Source: Corynespora cassiicola (taxonomy: Eukaryota; Ascomycota; Dothideomycetes; Pleosporales; Corynesporascaceae). From it: a stretch of 64,000 nucleotides of DNA. The notes beneath the pieces were generated by a model. That model saw only the letters and a program-made list of their open reading frames with translations, did not search any database and had not been told where the DNA came from. The DNA is taken from positions 4,092,001 to 4,156,000 of the forward strand of contig JAEUWY010000001.1 in the NCBI GenBank assembly GCA_022059125.1. The letters run 5' to 3'. Position 1 is the first letter of the stretch, and each line of letters begins with the position of its first letter. The translations under genes were made by a program, and so were the position numbers. Below are positions 35,170 through 48,260 of the stretch, one piece after another.

Positions 35170-37500
35170 TAAATATAATACAGTATAAATTCTGCTAAAG
35201 CTCTAATTTTATTTATTTTTAAGAAAAATAGAATTTTCCGTTTTTACATAAACTATAAAAACTTAAACTTTATTACTATTAAAAATTAATATTTATTTTT
35301 TTTAATTAGAAAAATGTTAAACTGCTTATTAACGTATATTACTATATAATTTTAAACTTTTAAAATATTTATTTTAAATTTTAAATTAAAATAGATAATA
35401 AGTAAAAAACTGTTTTTAGAACCTGCTACAGCTACTTTAAATATTTTATAATACTATTTAAATTAATAAATATCTCTATAAGCTTCTAAGCTTATATTAA
35501 TAAAACTTTTATTAAATATCTAAACTATATTTACGTAGTCTATTTAGATAATATTTTTATTTATACTAGTAGTAATAATTTTACGCTTTATTAGCGCGCT
35601 GTATATATAATACTTAAATTACTATAAAAAATAAAACTATTTATTAATCTGCAGAAATATATATTTATATTAAATAAAATATTTTTTTTTAAATTTATTA
35701 TAAATACGCGAGGCGTATGCGCTAATTTAGCTTAAATAAAAACTATTATTTAATAGCTGCAGCTAACTAATATTAAAAAACTATAATTTTTTTTAGAATT
35801 TATTAACTTCTACTAATATTTTATTAAAAAATATATAAAAAAAACTGCTTTTTTATAAACTTACTTAAAAAAAGTTAAAATTTTTACTAAAATAAAACTG
35901 TAAATAATTTTTTTAAAAAACTAAAAACTTATTTTTTAAATATATTTATTTTATACTATTATAATTTTATTTATTTAATTTGCGTAAAAACAAACGCGTT
36001 AACTTTTACTATATTAAATTTTTTTTTTTAACTATTTAAAAACTATAAATAATATTTAATTATTTTTATATTAAAAAAATTACAGGCTGTAAAGCTAAAC
36101 TATAAAATTTATAATTTAAAGCTTTTAGCTATTATATATAGCTTTAAACAGTAGTAATACTATTTTAAAAGTATTTAGTATACTATATAGATATTAAGTA
36201 ATTATAATAATCTGCGCGGTATGCGTGCAGTATAAAAACTTAATTTATAATAAATAAAATAAATAATATATTTAGTAATATTTAATTTTAAAGTAAAATA
36301 TTATTTAAAAAAAATAAACTTTGCGGGCAGCTTTTTATAAAAAACAGATTATATATAGAAAAATTTACTACTAATTTAATTATTATTTATTTTACAGAAT
36401 AAATTATTAGTAAAAAATATAGTTAGCAGAGTAAAAAAATCTGTAAATAAATATAGCTTATTAAATATATATAAAATATATATTATTTTTATTTATAGAA
36501 CTAGTTAGATTTTTATTACTAGTATTATAAAATATATATTATGTATACTACGTTTATTAGCTAAAGTACTAGTTAGCAGTAAATTTATAAAAATAGAATT
36601 TTAATTATTTATTTAAACTCTGTGTTAGCTATAGTAAAAAAATATTTTTATTTAAAAGTAAATTATAAATTTAAATAGTAAAAATAGTATTTAAAAATAT
36701 AGTAAAGCGCACGTTTAGCGTTTAAATAAAAAAAAATTCTAAAATATAATAGCAGAGTGTATATTCTAAACAAACTAGCTATTAAATAAAAAATTTTATT
36801 TTAAAACTATAATATATATATAGTAGGCTATTTTAGCGTACGTAGAACGCTAAAACTAATTAAAAAAAATTATTATTAGCTTTTTATTAGTAAAAATGTT
36901 TAGAATTATATAAAAACTTACGTTATATACTAAAAAAGTAAAACTTTAAAATATAGTAAATATAAAAAGCTATTACTGCTACTAGTATCTAAAAATATTT
37001 TTAAAAAAGTAATACTAAATTTTATTACTAGTTTATTTTTAGTAAAGAATTTTTTAAAAAACACGTTTAATATAATTTTTATAATAGTATACTATTTTTT
37101 AAAAATAGCTTTTTATATATTAGTTTTAAAAATGTAGAACGTAAAATAGTTCACAGAAGCTTACTTTATAATTATTATATTAAAGTTTAAAATATAAAAA
37201 AGTATTATATTAAATAAAGAAGCTATTTTTATTTTTAAGTTTTAAATAAAAATATACTACTAACTATAAATAAAGTATAAGTTAAGTACTATTTTTTATT
37301 TGCAGATAGACAGATAAACTAAATACTAAAATTAAATATTAAAATAATATTTTTAAATATTTACTTTATTATTTTAAAGCGATTAAGTATAACTTTTACT
37401 ATTAGTATAATTTACTTATAATAATTTAGTATATAAATTTATAAAAACTATACTTTTTTACGCAGTTTATAGTAAAAACTTTTTATTTATTAAGCTTTTT
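35170..37500 (+). pseudogene. E1 pol remnant (RT, RNase H, integrase)
   Basis: The RT fingers and palm end in VVYLDNIFIY (active site 35541-35552, Asp to Asn). NTRGVRANLA follows, where fungal Gypsy elements have the ..GIRMDP.. segment, and then LEFINFYQYFIKKY. RNase H near 36100-36240 reads KIYNLKLLAIIYSFKQ and ILSNYNNLRGMRAV. The integrase near 37005-37340 reads LNFITSLFLVKN, FYILVLK, TEAYFIIIILKF and LSTIFYLQIDR. Stops throughout. The motifs are clearly Ty3/Gypsy but differ from families A and D. Confidence 0.85.
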
Positions 37501-37749
37501 AAAAATAGCAGGCTAGAAAAAAAAGTACTAAATATAATTAATAGAGTTAAATATATATATAGTATAAAAATAGCGTTTATAGAGTACTTAAAAAAAACAC
37601 AGAAATATTAAAGCTAGTACTATAACTAAAAATATAAATATAAAATTTTCTGCTTAGAAAATTAAGTACTACTTAATACTAAATATATAAATTTAGTATA
37701 ATAACTAAGCAGAAAGCTTATTAGTAAATTTATTAGTTTATTTAGAATT

Positions 37750-39313
37750 TAAAGCGCAGTTAAATTACAGATATACTACTTATTTCTACTATTTTTATAT
37801 TATGTTTATAATATATTTTATATTTTTTTACTAGAGTAATAGAAACTAAAGCTAGAAAAAAATATATATATATATATCTTTTTAATATTACACTAAAAAA
37901 GAAAAAAATTTAGAAAATAGAAATTTTTTTTAAAAAATATTTAAAAAAAAGTTAATTATAATATTTACTCCGCTAAAAAAAGTATAACAATTTCTAAAAT
38001 ATATAAATTTTAGTTTTAAACTTTAAAAATATAAAAAATATAGTCTATAACTATAAATTAGAATTAAAATTTTTACGTATAAAAAAAAAATAATATATAA
38101 ACTATATAAAAATTATATTAAAACCGCAAGTTAAAATAGTAGAAAATTACTAGTCTAAAGCTTATAAATATTATATATAAAAACAGCGCTAAACTAGCGC
38201 TGTACCCGCTAAAACACAAATTATTATTATTTTTTATTATTTTTTTTACTAAATAAACTATTTTTACTTTTTTTAAAAAATTATTTTTAGATTTAAAGTT
38301 AGACTCGTCTGGTTTACTACTAGTACTACTATTTTATAAATATATTAGTATATACTATAAATATATTAAAAACGCAAATTTACTATATAAACTAAGTAGT
38401 TAATAATTTATTTAAGCGCACTTGTAATATAATACTACTCAACTAAAATTAATTTAAAAAATTACGCTAATATAGTAAATACTTAAATAGTAACTTTTAA
38501 AAATATACTACTGTAAATAGTAATATAGTAATAATTAATAAGTTTAAAATTAAATTAGCGCTAGTAACGCGTAAGTTTAACACTAACTATAATTATAATA
38601 ATATTAGTTTTAAATATAGTAGTAGTAGTAATAGCAGTATTATAGCGCGTATAAAGTTTATATAAATAATTCAAGTAACTGTTAAACTTCTAAAAAACTT
38701 ATAAATATTAGCTAAAATATATTTATAATATATAATATTAAAATTATTTACAGCTATATAACTACTACAGTTACTTTTAGTATAATACTTATACTAATAA
38801 TACTTAAATATTTTATAAAGCTTTATCTGTTTTATAACGTTCTACGCGTAATATATATATATTATATATATTATAATAATATCTATATATTTTTTAGTAT
38901 TAGATTATATAAAAAAGCGCGTATTACAGAGATGCGTTTTTTTAATATATTTAAAATTAAAATAGTAAACTATAATAAAAGCGATAAGCTTACGTTTTAA
39001 ATATAGTATAAAAATATTTTAAAAGTGCTAAATATAAGTAGAGCAAGAGCGCTGTTATTTATATACTACTTTTATAGCTTATTTTTACTAAGTTTTTAAA
39101 ATATAAAATAGTAAATAAATTTTATTATAATATAATAAATATTATAAAATTAGACAGATAATGTGTAAATATACTATATATAATATATATATAGAACGCG
39201 TTAGAAGCGTAAACGCAGAATATATTTTTAAATATTTTTTTTTTTAAATAAAAGTAAAATTTTTTATTAAAGCTAATAAATTACTACTAGAGACTGCAGC
39301 TAAAAAAAAATTC
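37750..39313 (+). other. E1 post-pol region, function unknown
   Basis: About 1.5 kb between the integrase and the 3' LTR of E1. It includes a GC-rich perfect hairpin (CAGCGCTA / TAGCGCTG, 38184-38202) and small regions with preserved CpG. No domain is readable. It may be an extra reading frame, or simply a long 3' untranslated region. Confidence 0.45.
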
Positions 39314-39519
39314 TGTAATAAATATTATAAAATTTCTGTTATTCTATATTTATATTAGTATATAAAATAAGTAAGCTGTGTAAAACCTGCGCTTAACGCG
39401 CAGAAAAAATACAATAAATATTATTTTTAAAACTACTATTAATATATTATTTAAGCTATCTTTCTATTATTAATCTTAGTATAAAGTAAATACTATTACC
39501 TGAAGCTAGATTTCTTACA
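39314..39519 (+). repeat. 3' LTR of E1
   Basis: 206 bp, TGTAATAAATATT to TTCTTACA, followed by the duplication ATTAA. Confidence 0.9.
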
Positions 39520-40336
39520 ATTAAACTATTAAATAATACTAATATTAGCTATTAAATTTAAAAAAAAAATTATTAATAGTATATTATCTACAGACAGACA
39601 GTTAAATAGAAAAAATAAACTAAATTATAAAAATATATTTATAGATATATAGCAACTAAAAACAGAATAATTAGATATTACTATTATTTATAGTATAACT
39701 AGTATTTAATAACAGAAAATTAGTAATAATAAAATAATTTTTTTATTATATTTTACACGGAATATATCTAAGTTTTTTATTACTAAAAATTAAAAAAAAA
39801 CAAATTAAGCTAGTTATAAGTTAAGTAATAAATAAATTAAAAAAATTATAAAAACTTTATAAATAATTATGAAAGAATATTAAAACAGTATAACGTAAAA
39901 CTATTTTTTATACCAACTAAAAACAAAAAATAGTATTTTAGCTAAAATATATATATATATATATATATATTAAATTTTTTTTAAATAATATAACTAAATA
40001 AAAAATTAGATTACGTTAAAGTTAGACTATTTTTAATTCTAAAATAAAAAAAACTAGTTAACTATAAACTCTAACTCTCTGCTAATACTAAAATATATCT
40101 AGTATTTTATATATTACTATTAGAATCTATTAATACTAAATTACTAGTCTAAAAACACTTTTATTATAAAATAAAAAAAAAGTTAAATTTAAAGTAGAAG
40201 TACTGCTAAACTACCGCGAAATTAAATAAAAAAATTTTTAAAATAAATAATTTATTTAGAAATTTTTAGTTAAATAGAAAGACTACTTTAATTTAGAAAA
40301 TATTTAAAAACTAAAAAAAAATCTGTAAAATTATTA

Positions 40337-42460
40337 CAGTGGGGTGACACGAAAAAAAAACCAAAAACAGTTATACTTTTTAAACTTGTATAACTCTGTA
40401 ACTAAACAAGCTATTAAAATAAAAAAAAAATAATATTAAACTAATTTATAAGCTCTTTTTAGGTATTAAAAATAATATATAGCTTATACAATATTTATAA
40501 TTTATTAATTTAAAGTAAAAGTATAGTAAAAAAAATGCAAATTTAAAAGCTAATTTATTTTTTTTCTAGCGTAATATTTTATTTTTTTATTTAATTATTG
40601 TAAGCTTATAGACTAGGTATATATATATGAAAAATTTTAGTATAATCTTTTTATCTAAAAAAAAATAATAATAATAATAGAATTTTTTTTTAAAAAAATC
40701 AAACTATATAAATAAATTAATAATTAATTAAATTATTAATATTTTGTATAATACCCGTTAGCTTTAACAACTGCTTTCTAATATCTAAGTAAAAATAATA
40801 TACAATTATCTATTATTTTTTGTGGAATTAAATTCTATTCTTTATTTATAGCGTTTATAAATAAAGTATTATTTTTTTTATTATTTTTTTTGCCTAATAA
40901 ATTAGGATTTAATTTTTTTAAATTATTTTTTAGTATAGCCTAGACGTTTTTTATAGGTACTAAATCTGGGCTATAAGCTGGATGTTTAAATAATTTAATT
41001 TTATTTTTTTTAAACTATTTTAAAACTGGTTTAGCTGTATAAATTTTTAAATTATCTTATTAAAATTTTCAGTCTATAAACTAATTAGTATTTATATTAA
41101 TTTTATAATTTAATAATTAATAAAAATTAATTTAATAAAATATTAAATTTAATAAAAAAAATAAAAAAAGGTATATAAACTAACCGGGTTTTATTTGTTT
41201 TTTAATAATAGATTTTAATACTTTTTATATATAATCCGTACTATTAAAGTTATTTTTAGAATTAGGTGTTTTAATAAATACTAATTCTGATTTTCTTTCT
41301 ATCTAAATAGCTTTTTATATTAATATAATAATATCTCGAGCTATAATTTAATTAGTACTAATTTTTTAAAAAAAGTAATTAAACTAAAAAATTACAATTA
41401 ATTTTTAATTAATTTTAATTTTTTTAAATTTTTTTTTTACTTATAATTTAATTTTATAAAAGCTAATTCAGCTCCTACTTTTTTATTTCTTTTTTTTCTT
41501 ATATATTTCTGCCTAGAACCTAGGCTTCTTTCTATTACTAACTTATTAGAAAATATAATTCTATTTAAATTTAAATTTTCTATATTTTTTAAATTTTTTT
41601 TTTTGTATATTCTAATTTTATTTTAGTTTTTTTTTATTTAAATACGGCTTTTTAGTACTAATATTTGTACTATAATTTTCTTCTTTTAAATATTTTTATA
41701 AGCTTTTTTTAAAAAATTTTATATTATTTTCTAATAATATTCTTTTATTTGTTTTTTTAGGGCTTTTAATTAAATCTCTATTTATAATTTTTTTTCTTTT
41801 TTTAATAGTTTAGTTTTATCTTTTTTCAAATCGTTTTTTAAACTATTAAATAATTTTTTTTATTTATTCTTTATATAGTATTTTTAATACTTATTTTATT
41901 TTTATTTAATATATTAGAAATAGTTGTAATAGATATATTAGCTTTTAAAAAAAAATTAACTTTTTTTTTATAGTCTGAAAATTAAAGTTCTATTTTATTT
42001 TTATTTAGAAGAAATAGAAATTCAGATTTCTATTTCTGAAATATTGTTTTTTATACTAATTTAACTAGTTTATTATTATATAATTAGTGCTTATATAAGC
42101 AAAACTTTATTTTTTAAACTTTATTTTTTTAATATTAAAATAAATTTCTAGCTCCAGTTTTTTGCTTACGTAATATAGACTAAGCCTAATTAAGTTAGCG
42201 TAAAATAATAAACTTTAATAATTTTCTTAATAAAAAATAAATTAGCTTTTAAATTTGCATTTTTTTTACTATACTTTTACTTTAAATTAATAAGCTATAA
42301 ATATTATATAAGCTATATATTATTTTTATTACCTAAAAAGAGCTTATAAATTAGTTTAAAATTAATTTTTTTCTATTTTAAAAGCTTGTTTAGTTACAGA
42401 GTTATACAAGTTTAAAAAGTATAACTTTCTTTTTAGTTTTTTTTTCGTGTTACTCTACTA
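40337..42460 (-). mobile_element. Tc1/mariner copy 3, complete, inside A4
   Basis: 2124 bp with long inverted ends (CAGTGGGGTGACACG at 40337, and an end mutated to CGTGTTACTCTACTA at 42460), flanked by TA (40335-40336 and 42461-42462). The insertion site in A4 corresponds to CTGTTAGTAACTACT in A1 near 15219. All differences between the two ends in the first 15 bp are C-to-T or G-to-A changes. Confidence 0.9.
40736..41993 (-). pseudogene. Tc1/mariner transposase 3
   Basis: Minus-strand transposase from an ATA (former ATG) at 41993 to TAA 40736-40738, about 1.26 kb. It has the same layout as the other copies: ELNFQTIK-like N-terminus, helix-turn-helix, KISRKSLQ-like linker, and a DDE core with EHPAYSPDLVPIK-like residues near 40980. 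More stops than in copy 2. Inactive. Confidence 0.75.
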
Positions 42461-43122
42461 TAGTAACTGCTAAAAAAATACTAAAAAAAATATATTATTT
42501 ATTACTATATAGAGTTAGAACAAGAGAACTTACTATAAAAAAAAGTTTATTTTTTAAAAATAATTAAAAATTTAAAAAGTTTAAAACTATATCCGCAGTA
42601 ATAAATAAAAAAAAAATAGTAAAATTAATAAAATTTATAGTAGCTTATATTTTAAAAAAAGTAATTATTACGTCTGCGGTAGAACAGTTACTAAATTTAA
42701 TAGTAACTAAATTTTTTTTATACTATTTTAAAAGCTAGATATAAAATATTTTTTTTAGCACGCTTTTTAGTTTATTTAAAAAAAAATTTATTATATAGTA
42801 AATAAGTAATTATCTACGTAAACAACTTTTTATTATAATTTTTTTTTTAGTATTTATTATAAGTCTAGTTAAAAAAAAATTATAATATATTTATACATAG
42901 ATAACTTAGGCGGGTACACTTAGAACACTTTAAAAAAAAATTTAGTATAATATAATAATTAATACTTTTAAAAAAATAATAGATATAAAAATTATCTATT
43001 AAAATATTAGTATAATAAATTTAAATACTAAAACAGATATAATATTAAGTAAAAAATATAATAATTTATTTTAAACTGTACGAGCGGGGTAAACTTTAGT
43101 TATATACTAAAAAGTAAAGTAG

Positions 43123-43341
43123 TATAAAGCTGTGTCTTATTATAATCTATTATAGCTTATAATAGAGTATTTTAGGTTAGCTTAATTACAAGCGCGATAG
43201 TATATATTTCTAAATTGCTGTAAGCTGTCTTGGCAGTAATTTATCTTTTTTTTCTACACAATAATATATAATTTAGTTTTTTTTACCTGTCTATCTGTAT
43301 TATTATAATCTTTACACTTTATTTTAGGTTTATATCTAATA
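43123..43341 (+). repeat. 5' LTR of D
   Basis: 219 bp starting TATAAAGCTGTGTC. It contains the uninterrupted A3 target GCTGTAAGCTGTCTTGGCAG near 43225. Confidence 0.9.
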
Positions 43342-45539
43342 TTTAAATCGCTTATTACACAGTATAAAATAAACAGTATTAAACTATTATAGCTAATAAC
43401 TATATAGATTTATAAACTCTACTTAGTGCCTCTAAAAGTACTAAAAAAATAAAAATTAGTATTTTATACTACAGCAGTAGCAGAGAAAGTAGTTAGAAAT
43501 AAAAAAATAACTATAAATAATAACAGAATAATACTAAACTAGCAGAGTCTAGTAGAAATCGTAAAATTTTATTGTTACTAAAACTAGAAATAAATACTCT
43601 ATTTTAATTTAAAACGCTAAAAACGTTAAAAAAACTATACTAATAGTTTAAAAATAAATAATAATAAAAAAAATTATAATAACTATTTAAATTATACTAT
43701 AGATATAAGCAGAGTAACGTAACAGCTTTTAATAAAGCTATAAATAATATAAAAATTACTATTATAGTTTATTCTGTACTAGAACAGACGAATTTACTAC
43801 GCTCTAAACTATTTTATTATTATAAAAAAAAAATAGAGTAGACTATAACTAATAGCTCTGTAATAATAAAAACTACTATATAAAAAATTTATAATACTTT
43901 AAAGCGGATAAATAAAAAATCTTATTTAGCTTATAATATATAAGTAAAAATATAAAAACTTTTTAGAAAACGTATGCAGTATATATACGCTGAAATAATT
44001 TATATTAAACTTCTATATAGTAAAATTTAAAAAAAAAAATATTAAAAGTATTAAGTATAGTAGAGAAACGCAAGTAATCTGCTTATAACTTTATTAAAAT
44101 TTATAAATAAAAGCTTTTACAGTTTCTAATAAACTTTTTTAATTACTTTTAGCTTTTATAAGTTAAAATAAAAAAATTAAACTTCTATAAAATAGTAGTT
44201 AAATTTACTAAAGTACTTTTAAAAAAAGTCTAACGTAAATTATAATACTTTTTTTAATAAAGTTATTTAAATTTTTTATAAGTAAAGTAGAAAGTAAATA
44301 GAATTTATAGAAATCTGTTACAGAAAAGTAAAATAAAAAAAAATTAGAAAAAAAATAAGCGAGAATTTAGCACGCTAATAAGCTTTAATTCTATAAAGTT
44401 AAGCTAAAAAAAAAAAAAAAAAGTAAAAATAATTTATAACAGGCTAAAATGCTCTAAAAGCACAAAAAAAAGTCTAAAATAAATATAGTATGCTATATCT
44501 ATAAAAAATAGAGTTATATTATACTTTATTACTTAAATAAAGTAAAAAAAAAAGCCTATTTCTCTAATAAAAAAAAAAAAGCTAAGGGCTAGAGAAATTA
44601 AACTTTTATTTTTTAGCTTATATTAACCTAATATAGATAAAAAAGTTAAAAAATTTTAAAAAAATACTAAATATTAAAAAATCCATGCTATTTTTTTTTA
44701 AAATAGAGATAAAAAGTTCTATAAAACTAGATACTATAGTAAATAGTAAAGTATAATTTAATATTATTTTAGTAACAGTAGCGAAAGAACAGAATTTAGT
44801 TATTTATTCTATACTAGAGATTATTCTACTATTTCTAAATAGATTAAATTATACTGTCTATAAGTTTATAGTTATAAAAATATATATTAAAAATTTAAAA
44901 AGCAGAGTACAGACCTATAGAATTCTGTTTATAGTTACTAATTTTAAAAAGCTACTAATATACTTAGAACTACTTTAAATTAATTAGTTTAATTTAAAAT
45001 TAAATTTTTAGAGCTAAAAAATACTTTTTAAAAGTATTAAAAGCTATAATAGTTTAAAATATATTAAAGTAGCTATAGAGAACGTAAATTAGTTTAAAAA
45101 AATATTTTTAAGTTCTAATGCGGACGTTTACGTCTATTTAATTAATTAACTTTAAAATATATTAGCGCCTAAGCTAGAGACGTCTGTTCTAAAACTAAAA
45201 TACTAAAAATTTAAAAATATAGTTAGATCTAATAAAGTATTAGTACTATTTATATATAGTAATTAAAATTTTGTAATAAAGCTGTAATTTAGTATAAGTT
45301 TATTTTACTAACTGCTCTATAATATATTAACAGTTAAACTAGAATATTTTTATAAATATATAAAAAAGTATTTTTAGAGAGAATAGATATAACAGTTAAA
45401 GTCTCTAGCTAGAGCACCTATTCTTTTTATAAAAAAAAAATAAAACTTTATAACTATATATTAATTATAAAAATCTAAATAAAATAACGGTTAAGAACCG
45501 GTACCTGTTACTACTTATAGCTAAATCTTTAAAAAAATT

Positions 45540-48260
45540 ATTAAAAATAAAATAATTTATAAAGCTAGATATTTAGAAAGTATATTATAGAATACGTATT
45601 TAAAAAAGCAATAAATAAAAAACAGCTTTTAAAACAAAATATAGTTATTTTAAATATTTTATAATACTTTTTAGCCTAACTAACGCCTCTGCTGCTTTCT
45701 AATTCTATATTAACTAAACTTTAGCAGAGCTAGTTAATATAATATATATTATATACTTTAATAATATTTTAGTCTATTTTAATACAGAAAAGGCTTATAT
45801 AGATTATGTTAGAGAAGTTCTAGAAAGACTAAGATAGGCTAAGTTATATATAAAACTTAGTAAGTGTAAATTTTACACACAATAAGTAGAATATCTAAAA
45901 TATATAGTGTATTTAGAAAAAATTAAGATTAATCTGAAAAAAGTTAAAATAATTTAAAACTAGCTAATACTAAAAACAGTAAAAAATATTAGAGTATTTA
46001 TTAGTTTTATAAATTACTATAAAAAGTTTATTACTAACTTTTTTTATATTACTCTACTGTTAACTAAAATAATTTAAAAAAAGCTAAACGCAGCTAGAGG
46101 CGGCTACGTCTAAAAAAAAAAAAAAGTATAAAAGTTAATTTTAATTAAAAAGTAAAATAAGCTTTTATATAAATAAAAAATGCTTTTTTTTAATTCTAAT
46201 TTTAGTCTACTTTAATTTTTAAAAACTAATAAAAGTTAAAGTAAACGCCTTAAAAGGCGCGATTTATAATATTATAAGCTAAAAAAACCTAAGCTAGAAC
46301 AGAAAGAACTAATAAAGATCTATTAAGTTCTTTTTAAGAAAAATAGACTAAGCCGAATATAATTATAATACTTATAATAAAGAATTACTTATAATAGATA
46401 AAAGTCTGTTCTATTAGTAATACTATTTTTAAAAAATACTATTTAAGCTTTTTACAGACTATAATAACTTTAAATAGTTTATAAAAATAAAAATATTTAA
46501 CTACTACTAAGTTAAAGTATACAAAAAACTTACAGAGTATAATTTTATTATAACTTATTATTTAGAAAAGCTAAATTCTGCGGACGGCCTATTAAAAAAA
46601 CTAAATTATATAAAAAAAGCTTAATAACTATTACAGAAAAGTAATAAAGCCTATATAAAGCTACTATAAGCTATAATAACCCGGAAATTCTTATATATTC
46701 TGTACTACTAGTAATAATTACAAAATTATTTAAAAAATATATAAACAGTACTAAAATATTTTAGATAAAATATTAAAGGCTTCCGGAACTCTGTATTAAA
46801 GAAAAATTATCTAAAAAAAAAATAAAAATAAAAAAAACGGAATAGAAAAAGAAAGTTTAGAAAAAAAAACAGAGATATTTTAATTTTAGACTTTTATAGT
46901 AAAAACAGTAAAAAAAATAAGCAAAAGACTTTTTTAAAAAAAGAAAAAAACAACTTTTTACTTTTATTTTAAAATAACGTTAAATAACTAACTAGTTAAA
47001 ATTGCAACTGAGTACAGATTAAAAAAAAGCTAAAATATTTTAGAAATACTATAATAGTCTAATAGCAGGTTATTTTAGAGTAAAAAAAACGCTAAAAAAA
47101 ATTAAACGTAAGTACTATTAGAAAAAAATTAGAAAAAACGTAGAGGCGTACTATAATAACTATTTAAAATATAAAAAGTTAGTTACAGCTAAATACTGCT
47201 TTTATAGTTTATTAAACTTTTTTTTAGCTTTTAATAGGCTGTAGTTAGACATTATAATAAACTTTATTACTAAACTTTTTTTATTAAAATATTTTAGCTA
47301 AGTATATAATTTAATACTAATAGTAGTAAACTAATTAATAAAAATAGTTTACTATATACTAGCTTAAGTAAATTAGACTGCTTAAAATCTAGCTTAAATC
47401 TAAATAAAAAAAATAATCTAACTTTATAGAACTTTAAAAAATATTATTTCAGATTAAAAATTCTTAATAAGTTTTAAGTATTAGAATAGTTTTTATTACT
47501 ACTTAGACACTCTAAAAGTTTTATTTTTTATTTATTATTTTAAAACAGATAAATAAACAGAAAAACAGAATTAGACTTTAGAACAGTATTTTAGATACTG
47601 TTATTACTTAAAATAGAATAACTAAATAATTTAGTTACTAATTACAGAATTTATATATAATAATAGCGTACACGCAACTACTATAACTATATTATTTTAA
47701 ATGTATTATAGAGCAGACTTAAAAGCGCTAGACTGGCCTAAAATACTTTTAAATAGTAAAAAATTATACTTAAAAAATAATTTAGTAGTAAAAGTATTTA
47801 TTTTACAGGCAGAGTATTGCTGAAAAATTAAAATAGTAAATAAATACTAAAAAAAATACTTTAATAAAAAAAGAAAGCACATTTTCTTAGTAATAGAAAA
47901 TAAAGTACTTATATTAAATAGGTATATACGCTTAACAAAGCTGAAAAAAAAGCTAAATTAGAAATATATAAAACTAGAGACTATTTTAGCCTAAATTAAA
48001 CTAAATATATATAAAGTAGATCTACCTAGACTATAAAGTATCTATTTAGTTTTCTATATATTATTACTAGAAAAATATACTAAGAAAGAGACGATATAAC
48101 TCTAAAGTGAACTACTAGTAGATATATTACGCATAATAAGTAATAATATCTATTTTATTAAAAAAGTACTAAATTAGAAAGAATTTTTAGTTAGTATCTA
48201 AAAATATTTAGTAAAATAGAAAAGTTACTCTAAAAAAAAAAATTTCTAAAAATTTAAACT
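45540..48260 (+). pseudogene. D pol remnant (RT, integrase, chromodomain)
   Basis: The RT reads YSYFKYFIILFSLTNASAAF, then IIYFNNILVYF (active site 45754-45765), followed by the unusually clear YIDYVREVLERLR and LSKCKFYTQ. The integrase zinc-finger and core entry near 47105-47290 reads IRKNVEAYYNNYLKYKK and LQLDIIINFITKL. A chromodomain-like end near 48190-48250 reads KYLVK.KSYSKKKNF. The element belongs to the chromovirus branch but is distinct from family A by LTR and sequence. Many stops. Confidence 0.82.

Larger units (their letters stand above)
33051..39519 (+). mobile_element. Ty3/Gypsy element E1, full length
   Basis: 6469 bp, with 206-bp LTRs at both ends (33051-33256, 39314-39519) and the duplication ATTAA (33046-33050, 39520-39524). 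It is inserted in A4. The 3' LTR keeps TG..CA (TGTAATAAATA..TTCTTACA) while the 5' LTR has TA..TA. The pol region runs from about 35170 to 37500. A further ~1.5 kb (37750-39313) lies between pol and the 3' LTR. Confidence 0.9.
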
